Shown here one piece after another: positions 6,736-14,845 of a stretch of DNA of 21,407 bases. How positions within the stretch are numbered: the stretch's first letter is position 1; every line of letters starts with the position of its first letter. Source of the stretch: a virus. The DNA lies in the IMG/VR virus record IMGVR_UViG_3300027608_001887, positions 1-21,407 of that record, one strand, 5' to 3'. The notes below the pieces were generated by a model. It searched no databases. It was not told where the DNA came from and saw only the letters and a list, made by a program, of their open reading frames with translations. The position numbers and the translations under genes were made by a program.

Positions 6736-8502
6736 ATGGAAGAATTAATTTCAAGAACACCCGAAACGAGGTCACTTCAATTACTTGACGAATATGAAGG
6801 ATCAAATAACTATATCCTAAATTTAAAACACAAAAAACAAAATAGTAAATCGTTTACACCTACCAGATCTCAAGCGGAGTACATTATAAATTTTCACGGT
6901 CGTACACCAAAGGTCGCAAAAAAATGGGTCAAACTCGATTCGTATTTTGGTAAAAAAATGATGGAAGAAAAAATGTATACCAAAGAACCGACAGAGATTT
7001 ATGTTGAGAAACTTTTGGTTGAGAAAGATAAATCATACCATATATGGGGTAAGGTGTTTAGTAGTGACACTGTACACGACTTTTGGCTACCAAAAACCGC
7101 TATCATTAAAGACAATGAAGTTAAAAATGTTGTTGTCGATTATACAAAATACGACTCAAGGCCACCAATGGTACATCAAAAACCAGCAATAGAGAAATTG
7201 GTTGGTAACAAAAAATATATTTTGGCTGACGATATGGGTCTTGGTAAGACTACCAGTACAATCATCGCCACACTTGAAACAAAAGTAAAAAAAATATTAA
7301 TAGTTTGCCCGGCATCTTTAAAAATTAATTGGCAACGAGAAATTGAAAACTATTCAAGTAGATCCGTTTACATTGCTGAAGGGAAGAAGTTTTCAACGGA
7401 TCACGACATTGTGATAGTAAATTACGACATATTAAAAAACTTCCACGACGTAAAAAAAAGAGATCAATCGACCATCCTAAACACCAAATTTGATTTGGTA
7501 ATTATGGACGAAGCGCATATGATATCTAACCCCCAAGCTCAGAGAACTAAAATTGTAAACGATATCTGCGATAAAGTCGATAGGGTTTGGTTACTAACGG
7601 GCACACCAATGACATCACGACCGATGAATTATTTTAATCTTTTGAGTTTGGTTGAAAGTCCTGTGGCCGCGAATTGGATGGCATACGCAAAAAGATATTG
7701 TAACGGGTTTCAATTCGTTGTGGGTAATAGAAAAATTTGGAATGTTACGGGAGCATCAAACTTAGATGAACTAAGAGAACGAACGCAATCACACATTCTT
7801 AGGAGACTAAAAGAAGACGTTTTAGATTTACCCGATAAAATTATTACACCTGTTTATTTAAGATTAAAGTCTAAAGACTATGAAGAACTCATGGGTGAAT
7901 ACTATGATTGGTACGACAAAAACCCCAACGAATCCGGATCATTAACCATCCAATTTGGTAAATTAATGAAAGTTAGAAAAGTTATTGCCGAAGAAAAAGT
8001 TAAATCAACTATTGAGTTAGCTGAAAATATTATTGATCAAGGAAAAAAAGTTATCATATTTACAAACTTTACAGACACATTACGTGCTATTTATAACCAT
8101 TTTGGAAAAAGTGCGGTTTATTTAGATGGGTCTTGTTCAAAACCTCATCGACAAAAATCTGTGGATGATTTTCAAGAGAATGATAAAATTAAAGTTTTTG
8201 TTGGGAACTTAAAGGCTGCGGGTGTTGGTATTACTTTAACATCGGCCGAAGCGGTTATTATGAATGATTTGTCGTTTGTACCGGCAGAACACGCACAAGC
8301 AGAAGATAGGTCACATAGAATTGGACAAAAAAATTCAACATCAGTTTACTACCCCCTTTTTGAAAACACAATAGAGGGTGAAATATACGACATCTTAAAT
8401 AGAAAGAAAAAAATAATATCCACAGTTATGGGGGATGATCTATTATTAGATGAGGCATCGTCAATAGAGGAAATGTTAAAGATAATTTCTAATGGTAGGT
8501 GA
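6736..8502 (+). CDS. SNF2-family DNA helicase/translocase
   Basis: This 588-aa protein has a full SNF2 motor. Motif I is DDMGLGKT (165-172), motif Ia is CPASLKINW (191-199), motif II is DEAH (258-261), and motif III is LLTGTPMTSRP (286-296). The second RecA lobe has IIFTNFTDTL, GVGITLTSAEAVIMNDLSFV and the motif VI signature EDRSHRIGQ (523-531). Such proteins use ATP to move along duplex DNA; the SMARCAL1/HepA-like members rewind or remodel forks, a job filled in T4 by UvsW and Dda. The N-terminal ~140 residues are a phage-type extension with no domain I recognise. An open frame runs upstream to 6541, but it would overlap the divergent gp14-like gene; the start at 6736 sits behind the A/T element and begins MEELISRTPE. 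The stop codon overlaps the element serving the SOD gene. Confidence 0.9.
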   Translation: MEELISRTPETRSLQLLDEYEGSNNYILNLKHKKQNSKSFTPTRSQAEYIINFHGRTPKVAKKWVKLDSYFGKKMMEEKMYTKEPTEIYVEKLLVEKDKSYHIWGKVFSSDTVHDFWLPKTAIIKDNEVKNVVVDYTKYDSRPPMVHQKPAIEKLVGNKKYILADDMGLGKTTSTIIATLETKVKKILIVCPASLKINWQREIENYSSRSVYIAEGKKFSTDHDIVIVNYDILKNFHDVKKRDQSTILNTKFDLVIMDEAHMISNPQAQRTKIVNDICDKVDRVWLLTGTPMTSRPMNYFNLLSLVESPVAANWMAYAKRYCNGFQFVVGNRKIWNVTGASNLDELRERTQSHILRRLKEDVLDLPDKIITPVYLRLKSKDYEELMGEYYDWYDKNPNESGSLTIQFGKLMKVRKVIAEEKVKSTIELAENIIDQGKKVIIFTNFTDTLRAIYNHFGKSAVYLDGSCSKPHRQKSVDDFQENDKIKVFVGNLKAAGVGITLTSAEAVIMNDLSFVPAEHAQAEDRSHRIGQKNSTSVYYPLFENTIEGEIYDILNRKKKIISTVMGDDLLLDEASSIEEMLKIISNGR

Positions 8503-8513
8503 TATTTATAAAT
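8502..8513 (+). promoter_or_regulatory. Late-promoter-like element before the SOD gene
   Basis: ATATTTATAAAT ends one base before the ATG. The bases 8507-8514 read TATAAATA, an exact T4 late-promoter core, yet they end directly at the start codon. A T4-type start site ~6 nt downstream would fall inside the gene. Confidence 0.45.
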
Positions 8514-8514
8514 A

Positions 8515-9324
8515 ATGGAAGTAAATATTAAATATAACGGAGACACCACAAAAGAACAAAAAGACTTAATGAAAAAATTTGAACAAAAAAACAAAGAGAA
8601 AATAAAATCCGTTTACAAACCATTTCAAAATAAGATCAATGAATTGGAGATTAAATTAAATGAAGATTTAATTTCACATAAAAATATTATTTCAGAAATA
8701 AAAAGTATAAGTGTTGAAAAATTACCTTACGATTATAACTCTGTAGAGGGGTTTATAGATTCAGAAACAATGAAAACTCACTACACAAAGCATTATAAGG
8801 GGTATGTTGAGAAATTAAATATAGAGTTAGAAAAAGTTAAAGGCCCTGATTTGGATATTGAGTCAATCATTAAAAAAATATCTAAATTTAATGATAAAGT
8901 TAAAAATAATGGTGGTGGGGCATTTAATCACGCATTATTTTGGAAAATGTTATCCCCAACAAAACAAGAAATAAAAGACCCAATCAAAAGTAAAATAGAA
9001 AAAACTTTTGGTTCTATGGATAAATTTAAAGAGAAGTTTGAGGAGGAAGCAAAATCCCGTTTTGGTTCCGGTTGGGTTTGGTTAATATTAACAAAAAGTA
9101 ACACTTTAAAAATAGTTACCACACCAAATCAAGATAACCCACTGATGAATACTGAAAAAATACAGGGGTATCCCATATTGGGTTTAGATGTTTGGGAACA
9201 CGCTTATTACCTAAAATATAAAAACCAAAGAGACAAATACGTTAAAAACTTTTGGAAGGTTGTTAATTGGTCGTTCGTAAATGATTTATACGTAACTCAA
9301 ATAGAAAGAAACAAATCAAAATAA
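8515..9324 (+). CDS. Fe/Mn superoxide dismutase with helical N-terminal extension
   Basis: This 269-aa protein converts superoxide to peroxide and oxygen if active. All four metal ligands are visible: H89 (MKTHYTKHYKGYV), H139 (GGGAFNHALFW), and D225 and H229 (GLDVWEHAYYLKY). The second-sphere glutamine in TTPNQDNPLM, together with GGG before AFNH, is the pattern of Mn-type or cambialistic enzymes. Family members are usually ~200 aa. Residues 1-66 are an added Lys/Glu-rich, probably coiled-coil segment before the canonical KLPYDY start, with no signal peptide, so the protein is cytoplasmic or virion-borne. The gene lies 12 nt after the helicase and 27 nt before the gp13-like gene, inside a phage module. 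It could protect infected cells from oxidative stress or be a repurposed structural protein. Confidence 0.9.
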   Translation: MEVNIKYNGDTTKEQKDLMKKFEQKNKEKIKSVYKPFQNKINELEIKLNEDLISHKNIISEIKSISVEKLPYDYNSVEGFIDSETMKTHYTKHYKGYVEKLNIELEKVKGPDLDIESIIKKISKFNDKVKNNGGGAFNHALFWKMLSPTKQEIKDPIKSKIEKTFGSMDKFKEKFEEEAKSRFGSGWVWLILTKSNTLKIVTTPNQDNPLMNTEKIQGYPILGLDVWEHAYYLKYKNQRDKYVKNFWKVVNWSFVNDLYVTQIERNKSK

Positions 9325-9328
9325 TAAG

Positions 9329-9340
9329 ATATTTATATAA
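9329..9340 (+). promoter_or_regulatory. Promoter-like A/T element before gp13-like gene
   Basis: ATATTTATATAA ends 11 nt before the ATG. It lies within a loose inverted repeat, AAGATAT (9326-9332) and ATATCTT (9345-9351), that could fold around the start site. Confidence 0.45.
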
Positions 9341-9351
9341 AAATATATCTT

Positions 9352-10470
9352 ATGACCACATCAATTATTCAAGAACCAGATAGAGGTAAACTCTATAAAA
9401 GAATTAAAAATCTTTTGGGGGCTCCGTTAAGGAGTGTTGAACTAGAGGATGAAATGATGGACTCTTTATTGGAGTTATCAATTCAAGATTATTCCCAACA
9501 CGTAAACGATTGGTTGATTGAAAGTCAGTGGTCGTCTTTGTATGGTTTAAATTTAGATGAGCAATCCGTAACAAGAGCGTTTACGACGAGAAGTTTAGAT
9601 TGGGAAACACAATACACCTATTCGTACTCTAAAATCGTAGGATTACAAGCTGGTGGTGATTACGTTTTGAAAAAAGATTATATAGATTTAATTCCTAACC
9701 AACAAATTTATGAAATACCCGCAGGTAGAGAACTTAACGAATTGTTGTGGTTCTCAAGATCAGAATTGGACGCAGCATATTTTGATCCATTTATGGGTGG
9801 ATTTGGAGGTATGGGAGGTGTTGGATTAGGTGGTGGTGCCGGTTTTTCACAAATGGGAACATCGGGAAATTATTTTGTAACTCCAGCCTTTGATATATTA
9901 TTGAGGATGCAAGACATCAATATTAAACGAAGAATTATAACGGGAGAATTAACATATAGGGTTACCGCATTACCTGAAGGTAAAAAGGCGATACATTTAA
10001 TGAATGTTCCTGGTGGTAAGTTTGATTTTGGTAATATGAAAAATAAAGGTAACAGAGTATGGTATTGGTATTACGATACTTTTGATAGGGAGGACTGTTT
10101 AAAGAAAAATCCAGATGTTGTTAGATTACCATCTGACGTTCCTATTGATGAAACTCGTTGGGATGAATTAAACTCACCAGCGCAGACTTGGGTTAGAAGG
10201 TGGTTTACCGCATATTGTAAAGAAACTTTAGCGAGAGTTAGGGGAAAATATAGTGGTAATTTAAAGACTCCAGATAGTGAGTTAACATTAGAATACACAA
10301 CCTTACAATCCGAAGCGAAAGATGAAAAAACTATGTTGTGGGAAGAACTTAAAACAAGACTTGAAAGGTTGAGGCCCGAAAAACAATGGGAGATCAAAGG
10401 GGCTCAGGCGGAAAATATGAATAAAGCGTTAAAATATAGACCATTTACAAGTCCGTATACTGTAATATAA
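9352..10470 (+). CDS. Neck protein (T4 gp13-like)
   Basis: This 372-aa protein opens with KLYKRIKNLLGAPLRSVELE then DEMMDSLLELSIQDYSQHV and DWLIESQW (to about 60). This is the typical start of T4-type gp13 neck proteins, in which an LGAP-x-x-x-VEL motif is followed by a helix. gp13 helps close the filled head and dock the tail. T4 gp13 is 309 aa. The extra length here includes a glycine-rich loop, GGFGGMGGVGLGGGAG (149-164). The C-terminal third is helical (TWVRRWFTAYCKETLARVRG, then ELKTRLERLRPEKQW). Unlike T4, it is on the opposite strand from the gp14- and gp15-like genes and is separated from them by the helicase and SOD genes. A 110-aa gene follows after 6 nt. Confidence 0.72.
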   Translation: MTTSIIQEPDRGKLYKRIKNLLGAPLRSVELEDEMMDSLLELSIQDYSQHVNDWLIESQWSSLYGLNLDEQSVTRAFTTRSLDWETQYTYSYSKIVGLQAGGDYVLKKDYIDLIPNQQIYEIPAGRELNELLWFSRSELDAAYFDPFMGGFGGMGGVGLGGGAGFSQMGTSGNYFVTPAFDILLRMQDINIKRRIITGELTYRVTALPEGKKAIHLMNVPGGKFDFGNMKNKGNRVWYWYYDTFDREDCLKKNPDVVRLPSDVPIDETRWDELNSPAQTWVRRWFTAYCKETLARVRGKYSGNLKTPDSELTLEYTTLQSEAKDEKTMLWEELKTRLERLRPEKQWEIKGAQAENMNKALKYRPFTSPYTVI

Positions 10471-10476
10471 TTTTTT

Positions 10477-10809
10477 ATGGCAGTTTTTAAATCGATCCCA
10501 TCCAAAAGAATTATAAACGGTAACATTATTGAGACCTCTGACTCAGCTATTGTAACCAATAAAAACTATACTACTAATGGTGAGTATGTTATTGTTACCA
10601 AAGGTGTTGATCTTTGTGTCATATCTTTAGACCACACAAACACAGATCACGTAGTTATAAAATCATTAACAAACACTTTGGTAAAATCCGATACACTCAT
10701 AGACGAAGAATTTAATGAGGTTGAACTAACTAAAGGTTCCTGTGTTGAATTTAAGTATATTGGAAATAACTGGTATGTCCTTTCTAGTGATGGGTTAAAG
10801 GGGTCTTAG
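10477..10809 (+). CDS. Small beta-rich protein, probable virion component
   Basis: This 110-aa protein is predicted from its alternating hydrophobic pattern to be nearly all beta strand: AVFKSIPSKRIINGNII, YVIVTKGVDLCVISLD, DHVVIKSL, and the ending VEFKYIGNNWYVLSSDGLKG. Endings of this WYVLSSDG type are, from memory, seen in small phage head or tail decoration proteins, but I cannot name a family. It has no promoter-like element of its own, starts 6 nt after the gp13-like gene and is probably co-transcribed with it. Its stop overlaps the polymerase stop by 4 bp on the opposite strand. There is no signal peptide or transmembrane segment. Confidence 0.6.
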   Translation: MAVFKSIPSKRIINGNIIETSDSAIVTNKNYTTNGEYVIVTKGVDLCVISLDHTNTDHVVIKSLTNTLVKSDTLIDEEFNEVELTKGSCVEFKYIGNNWYVLSSDGLKGS

Positions 10810-13706
10810 TCAAAAACTAAGGACATTAAGTCACCATCTTCATCAAATTCATAAAGGTCATCAACATCAACTGACTTTTTAACTTTATTCTCCAACATTA
10901 GTTTTCTATTGTGATCAACTCTACTTTTCTCAACAAGTTCCAAAGTATTGTCAATATACATATAGTATGGATCAATACCCACTGTTTGCCAAAATACGAT
11001 CTCCATATCAGATAAAGTTAAGACCTCATCTAAATTATCTTGATCCTTTTCTTTCATTGGATATCCACGACCTAATACTGTTTGTGACTTCGTAAAGATT
11101 GGTTGATATATTGGGTTTTCAATTAAAATGTCTTTTCTAATATCAGGGTTATATACAACAAGTAAGGGTTCAATTCTTTTATTAAATGCTGCTAACGCTC
11201 TCGCCACGTTATAATCACCTAATAAGTCAGGGTTATTTTCTATTTCCTTTTCATCAATTAAATAACAATTTAAGATAACTTCACTTTTTGATAACATTTC
11301 AGGTGGTACGCCCCCGTGAATTTTTGTATAATCCTCAATTTGTTTTTTAGTCATCTTTGTTGTTTTTTTCTGAACATCACCGTGTGATTTCTTTTCACCG
11401 TTATTAACGTAATAGATGGTATCACCTAAACCTGGTTTTTTTCCGGCATTCATTAAAAGTTCCATGTGAGCCTGTCTTGACATTAAACTGCCCGAAATTG
11501 TTTTTTTTGTGATATGTACTTTATAATCGTCAATTGATTGTTTAACACGAGCCTTGTTTGCCATTTTTGCTAAAGGTATTTCTCTGTTGTAAATTTTACT
11601 TACATACTCATAATAAAAATCTAAGAACTCACCACCCTTACCATCAAGTAACATTCTTAACCCTTTATCTAAAAATTCTGCAACATATGTTTGAAGTTTT
11701 TTAGATTTAATTGAGTTACCCGTAAGTTTAACTTTACCTTTATCTGTGAGTAATGCGTAGTTCTTACGAGCCACGTTAATGGTTGCGGGCCATACACCGT
11801 CAATATCAAGACCCATCTCGTTTCTCATAAATAAATCATTATATTCTGCAACATCGGCTTCAGCACCTACGTAGGTTTCACCCTCCTTAACTAACCCGTT
11901 AAGTCCTTTACCTACATAGGTATAGTTTTCTCTATCTTGTGGAGTCTCAAAGTTGACCCCATCCGTGTCAAGAACCAAAGGAACATACCCTCTACTCATA
12001 AAATACATAATCATCTGTCTTAAATACTGTCTTCCTGTACACGTAATCTGCTCTCCCATATCAATGTCTCCCCACGGAAATACGTGAGGTGCTGAGAGAG
12101 AACCGAAGAACGCGTTGATAAAGATTTTAATTGGTAATTGTTTCCTGTCATATGAGACTGAAAGTTTCGGATCCGTTTTTTTAAATTCACTTGCTAAGTT
12201 TTTATATTTTATACGTGTATCTCTAAAGTACTTCAACATACTTTTCATTGATCCTGTTACGTCACAAGATGGGAACACATCGTGAACTAACTGAATGGAG
12301 GGGTATAGTGACGAGTAATCGAGTTTTAATACCTTTCTTGAGTAACCGACCTGAACCAAACGAGAAAGTCCTCCTGTAAATTTTCTTTTCTCTTTCTTTT
12401 TAGGAAGTGCCAATTTGTTTTTATAAGACCACGCACACATAATTATTTTCCATAATGTTGCGGTACCCATCGTTGAGAGTCGTTCATAGGTGGTTGGTAC
12501 CAATTTAGAAAGTAAAAAATTCGCTTGGTTAAACTGTTCGTCAACAACCATAGTCTCATAAAGGTCATCATCAAGATAGTCTTCAATAATTTTTGAACCA
12601 TTAGTTTTCACATATACATCAGTTCTCCTTGAACAAACTTCATCTATCTTTTCGTTGATTCCTATCTTTTTATAGTTACCGTTTTCTTTATTCATCCAAT
12701 AGTCCTCATTGTCAAAATAAATCTTTCCGATTTTATCCCCCTCAACATAAACACGATTTTCTTTTTCTGCCTCAATAAATTTGGTAATATACTTCAAAGA
12801 CCAACTCTTAATGTCAGAGTTAATCGCTTGTGCTCTACGAACCGCATGTGCGATATCCACAATATTATACCCCCACATTTGTGTTTGTACGTATGGTTCC
12901 ATCTCATTCGCCAATTTTAGAATACCGTCTTTTTGTTTTAACGGTTGATCTGCCTTTAACGTTTTGGATATTTTTTTAATGTTTAACTTTAAAATCTCTG
13001 CACGTTTTAAAATAAACGGAAAGTCAAAGAATGCGGAGTTGTACCCACCAATAAGTGACGGTTTTAATTCGTCGATGGTGTTAAAAAACTCAATAATCAT
13101 TTGTCTTTCTTCGTCTTCATTTTGTGCTGATAATAATTTTAGAAAACCACGATTGTCCCTCATCCCGATCAAGAACATTTTACTTGTCTTAGGATCTAAA
13201 CCTGTGGTCTCAATATCGAAGACAAACCTGTGAATTTCATCGTATTCGTCAAACCCTTTAAAGAGTCTTTTACTTTTTTGAATGAGGTACTGTTCTACCG
13301 GAGTCATGATGGTAATCACATCTGAATTATCTCTATCCCAAGGATCAAGACCACCACCCTTAAAAAAGTTCACAAGGTTTGAATATGATTTTGTTGTTTT
13401 GACCAAGAAAGTCAATCCATTTTTTAATCTTTCGTCTCCGCGATCTTCTAATTTTTCTATTATAATGCCGTTTTCAGACATCGCCTTTTTTTGAAAGTCT
13501 TTATTACCTTTATAAAAGTTTTTTGTTCTAAGGTCACCAACCCAAGCAAATGGGATGAATGTATCCATTCTCAAAAGTTTTCCTTTGATTGGATCTTGTA
13601 TTACCTTGAAAATTTTATCTGATTTGTAATCGTATTCTAACGCGACAATGTATTTCTCGTCGTCTTCGCCGTGTAAAAAGCGCTCAATTTCTTCTTGTGG
13701 AACCAT
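10806..13706 (-). CDS. Family B DNA polymerase (T4 gp43-like)
   Basis: This 966-aa replicative polymerase has a proofreading exonuclease. Exo I is FVFDIETTGLDP (D164, E166), Exo II is GGYNSAFFDFP (Y222-D228), and Exo III is plausibly YLDDD (Y377, D381). Polymerase motif A is LKLDYSSLYPS (D463), motif B is KIFINAFFGS (K527, N531, G535), and motif C is VLDTDGVNF (D580, D582). The usual motif C is DTDS; glycine replaces the serine here. T4 gp43 is 898 aa, so the length fits. The start (MVPQEEIERF) is 87 nt past the end of the preceding gene; a CTATTTATTAGG element lies 57 nt upstream. The N-terminal part (1-150) has the beta-rich layout of T4-like polymerases. It would copy phage DNA with the clamp and clamp loader, which are outside this window. 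Confidence 0.95.
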   Translation of the reverse strand: MVPQEEIERFLHGEDDEKYIVALEYDYKSDKIFKVIQDPIKGKLLRMDTFIPFAWVGDLRTKNFYKGNKDFQKKAMSENGIIIEKLEDRGDERLKNGLTFLVKTTKSYSNLVNFFKGGGLDPWDRDNSDVITIMTPVEQYLIQKSKRLFKGFDEYDEIHRFVFDIETTGLDPKTSKMFLIGMRDNRGFLKLLSAQNEDEERQMIIEFFNTIDELKPSLIGGYNSAFFDFPFILKRAEILKLNIKKISKTLKADQPLKQKDGILKLANEMEPYVQTQMWGYNIVDIAHAVRRAQAINSDIKSWSLKYITKFIEAEKENRVYVEGDKIGKIYFDNEDYWMNKENGNYKKIGINEKIDEVCSRRTDVYVKTNGSKIIEDYLDDDLYETMVVDEQFNQANFLLSKLVPTTYERLSTMGTATLWKIIMCAWSYKNKLALPKKKEKRKFTGGLSRLVQVGYSRKVLKLDYSSLYPSIQLVHDVFPSCDVTGSMKSMLKYFRDTRIKYKNLASEFKKTDPKLSVSYDRKQLPIKIFINAFFGSLSAPHVFPWGDIDMGEQITCTGRQYLRQMIMYFMSRGYVPLVLDTDGVNFETPQDRENYTYVGKGLNGLVKEGETYVGAEADVAEYNDLFMRNEMGLDIDGVWPATINVARKNYALLTDKGKVKLTGNSIKSKKLQTYVAEFLDKGLRMLLDGKGGEFLDFYYEYVSKIYNREIPLAKMANKARVKQSIDDYKVHITKKTISGSLMSRQAHMELLMNAGKKPGLGDTIYYVNNGEKKSHGDVQKKTTKMTKKQIEDYTKIHGGVPPEMLSKSEVILNCYLIDEKEIENNPDLLGDYNVARALAAFNKRIEPLLVVYNPDIRKDILIENPIYQPIFTKSQTVLGRGYPMKEKDQDNLDEVLTLSDMEIVFWQTVGIDPYYMYIDNTLELVEKSRVDHNRKLMLENKVKKSVDVDDLYEFDEDGDLMSLVFD

Positions 13707-13793
13707 ATCTATAATTTTAAGTTTGGGTTATTATGCTCACAAAAAATATCGTGATTTCCCTTACCTAATAAATAGTGGTTAAATGGTAAAATG
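13707..13793 (-). promoter_or_regulatory. Leader region of the DNA polymerase gene
   Basis: This 87-nt gap contains a CTATTTATTAGG element (13764-13775 on the opposite strand) that would serve as a weak promoter core 57 nt before the polymerase ATG. No Shine-Dalgarno sequence is present. One frame is open through the gap and reads like protein, but it has no standard start codon. Confidence 0.3.
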
Positions 13794-14147
13794 TCAAATG
13801 ATGTTGATATATAAATTTGAAACTATTGGTGCGATCAACTCTCCGTTTTCTAATACAATCGAAAATTCTCCGATGAATCTTCCTTTTTTATTTGTGTCTC
13901 TTGCCGACCATTTGTAATAGATATAATATTCTCTGTCTGAATCGGGATTTGTTCTATCTTTTTCTGTTAGGTATGCCGGTTGCATAAATATTTTTTGGAT
14001 TCCATTGTCTTCACTTTTCATCGAGAATCGGATGTTTGCGTTATCCAAAATTTCATAAAAGTTTTTCCATGAGTCGGTTCTTCCGTCTCTGATAACATCC
14101 ATTTTAAGGATCGGTAAACTTGTATTTTGTTTTATAAAAAATTCCAT
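13794..14147 (-). CDS. Probable fibre/baseplate-associated protein, 117 aa
   Basis: This 117-aa protein begins MEFFIKQNTSLPILKMDVIR and continues DGRTDSWKNFYEILDNANIR, FSMKSEDNGIQKIFMQPAYL, EYYIYYKWSARDTNKKGRFI and GEFSIVLENGELIAPIVSNL. The layout (conditional material property, binding to a preceding fibre, then a GxFxGEF strand and an L-I-x-P-I ending) recalls the N-terminal domain of phage baseplate upper proteins of the BppU type, where ligand-like segments join fibres to the baseplate. It starts 2 nt after the fibre-like gene, so the two are translated as a pair. The assignment to a named family is tentative, but a virion accessory role fits the position. Confidence 0.45.
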   Translation of the reverse strand: MEFFIKQNTSLPILKMDVIRDGRTDSWKNFYEILDNANIRFSMKSEDNGIQKIFMQPAYLTEKDRTNPDSDREYYIYYKWSARDTNKKGRFIGEFSIVLENGELIAPIVSNLYINII

Positions 14148-14149
14148 TA

Positions 14150-14818
14150 TTAAAAAATATAATCTAAAATGGTTCTACCCCAACCGTTATTGGTTTTTAC
14201 GTATAAATAATCGTCATCCCAAGTTAATTGACCTATAGATCCAAACGTATCTCCAGAAGATGTGGGAGTATAACCATTATTTATAATAAAACTATTTGCG
14301 GTTAATCCACTATTAACTATAATATTTCCTTGAAATGTCCTTGTCCCCCCACTTGGAGATAAAATACTTTCTTTAAGTTCAATTTTATTCGTGATTAAAT
14401 TTAATGTTATTGTTTGTTCGTCCGCTTCTGCTAGCGTTGATATTTCATTATTTAAGTCTTCAGTTAATCCGGTTATTTGAAATCCCCCGCCAATGTTATA
14501 ACTTAACGTTATCGTTCCACCTGTATTATATGTTCCACCAGAAACAAAAGTATCCCCTGATATGTTAAATCCGTTTACTGTTAATGTGTTTGCGGTTAAT
14601 CCGCCTGTAAAATTAGTCGATCCTGTCACAGTTCCACCACTTAACGATAAATAATTACCACTTAATGAAGCACCACTCAATATAAAATCTTTAATTTGAT
14701 CTAAATTAATTTTTTTAGTTAAACTATCGGAAGGGTCGTCAAGTGGTAATACCACTGAGCTTGTTACGTTTCCTGATAAGATTAGTGGTAAATTTAATAT
14801 TCTTCTATCTGTTGCCAT
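14150..14818 (-). CDS. Fibre-like virion protein, 222 aa
   Basis: This 222-aa protein is Gly/Ser/Thr-rich. The N-terminus (MATDRRILNLPLILSGNV) looks like a virion-attachment segment. The middle has short beta repeats (YLSLSGGTVTGSTNFTGG, LTANTLTVNGFNISGDTFVS, GGTYNTGGTITLSYNIGG) typical of trimeric phage fibres. The C-terminus (FGSIGQLTWDDDYLYVKTNN) is a W-D-D-D-Y-L-Y-V-K motif often seen at fibre ends. It probably extends from the baseplate or tail and may contact the host. It is the first gene of a minus-strand unit with the 117-aa gene and perhaps the polymerase. A promoter-like element lies 7 nt upstream in a 27-bp gap shared with the divergent nuclease gene. Confidence 0.68.
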   Translation of the reverse strand: MATDRRILNLPLILSGNVTSSVVLPLDDPSDSLTKKINLDQIKDFILSGASLSGNYLSLSGGTVTGSTNFTGGLTANTLTVNGFNISGDTFVSGGTYNTGGTITLSYNIGGGFQITGLTEDLNNEISTLAEADEQTITLNLITNKIELKESILSPSGGTRTFQGNIIVNSGLTANSFIINNGYTPTSSGDTFGSIGQLTWDDDYLYVKTNNGWGRTILDYIF

Positions 14819-14825
14819 CTTTTTA

Positions 14826-14837
14826 TTATATAAATAT
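14826..14837 (-). promoter_or_regulatory. Promoter-like A/T element before fibre-like gene
   Basis: The coding strand reads ATATTTATATAA, 7 nt before the ATG at 14818. It overlaps the element of the divergent nuclease gene by 4 bp, so one 20-bp stretch carries a copy on each strand. Confidence 0.48.
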
Positions 14838-14845
14838 TTATAAGT
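14834..14845 (+). promoter_or_regulatory. A/T element abutting the nuclease gene start
   Basis: ATATTTATAAGT is directly followed by the ATG at 14846. It overlaps the element facing the other way for the fibre-like gene. Confidence 0.45.

Noticed and set aside
9326-9351. Terminator hairpin between SOD and gp13-like genes
   Set aside because: The arms are only AAGATAT/ATATCTT, fully A/T, with no T tract; it is better explained as overlap with the promoter-like element.
12964-13494. Plus-strand ORFs opposite the DNA polymerase N-terminal half
   Set aside because: They lie against the exonuclease domain coding sequence and have low-complexity composition; the polymerase frame explains the region.
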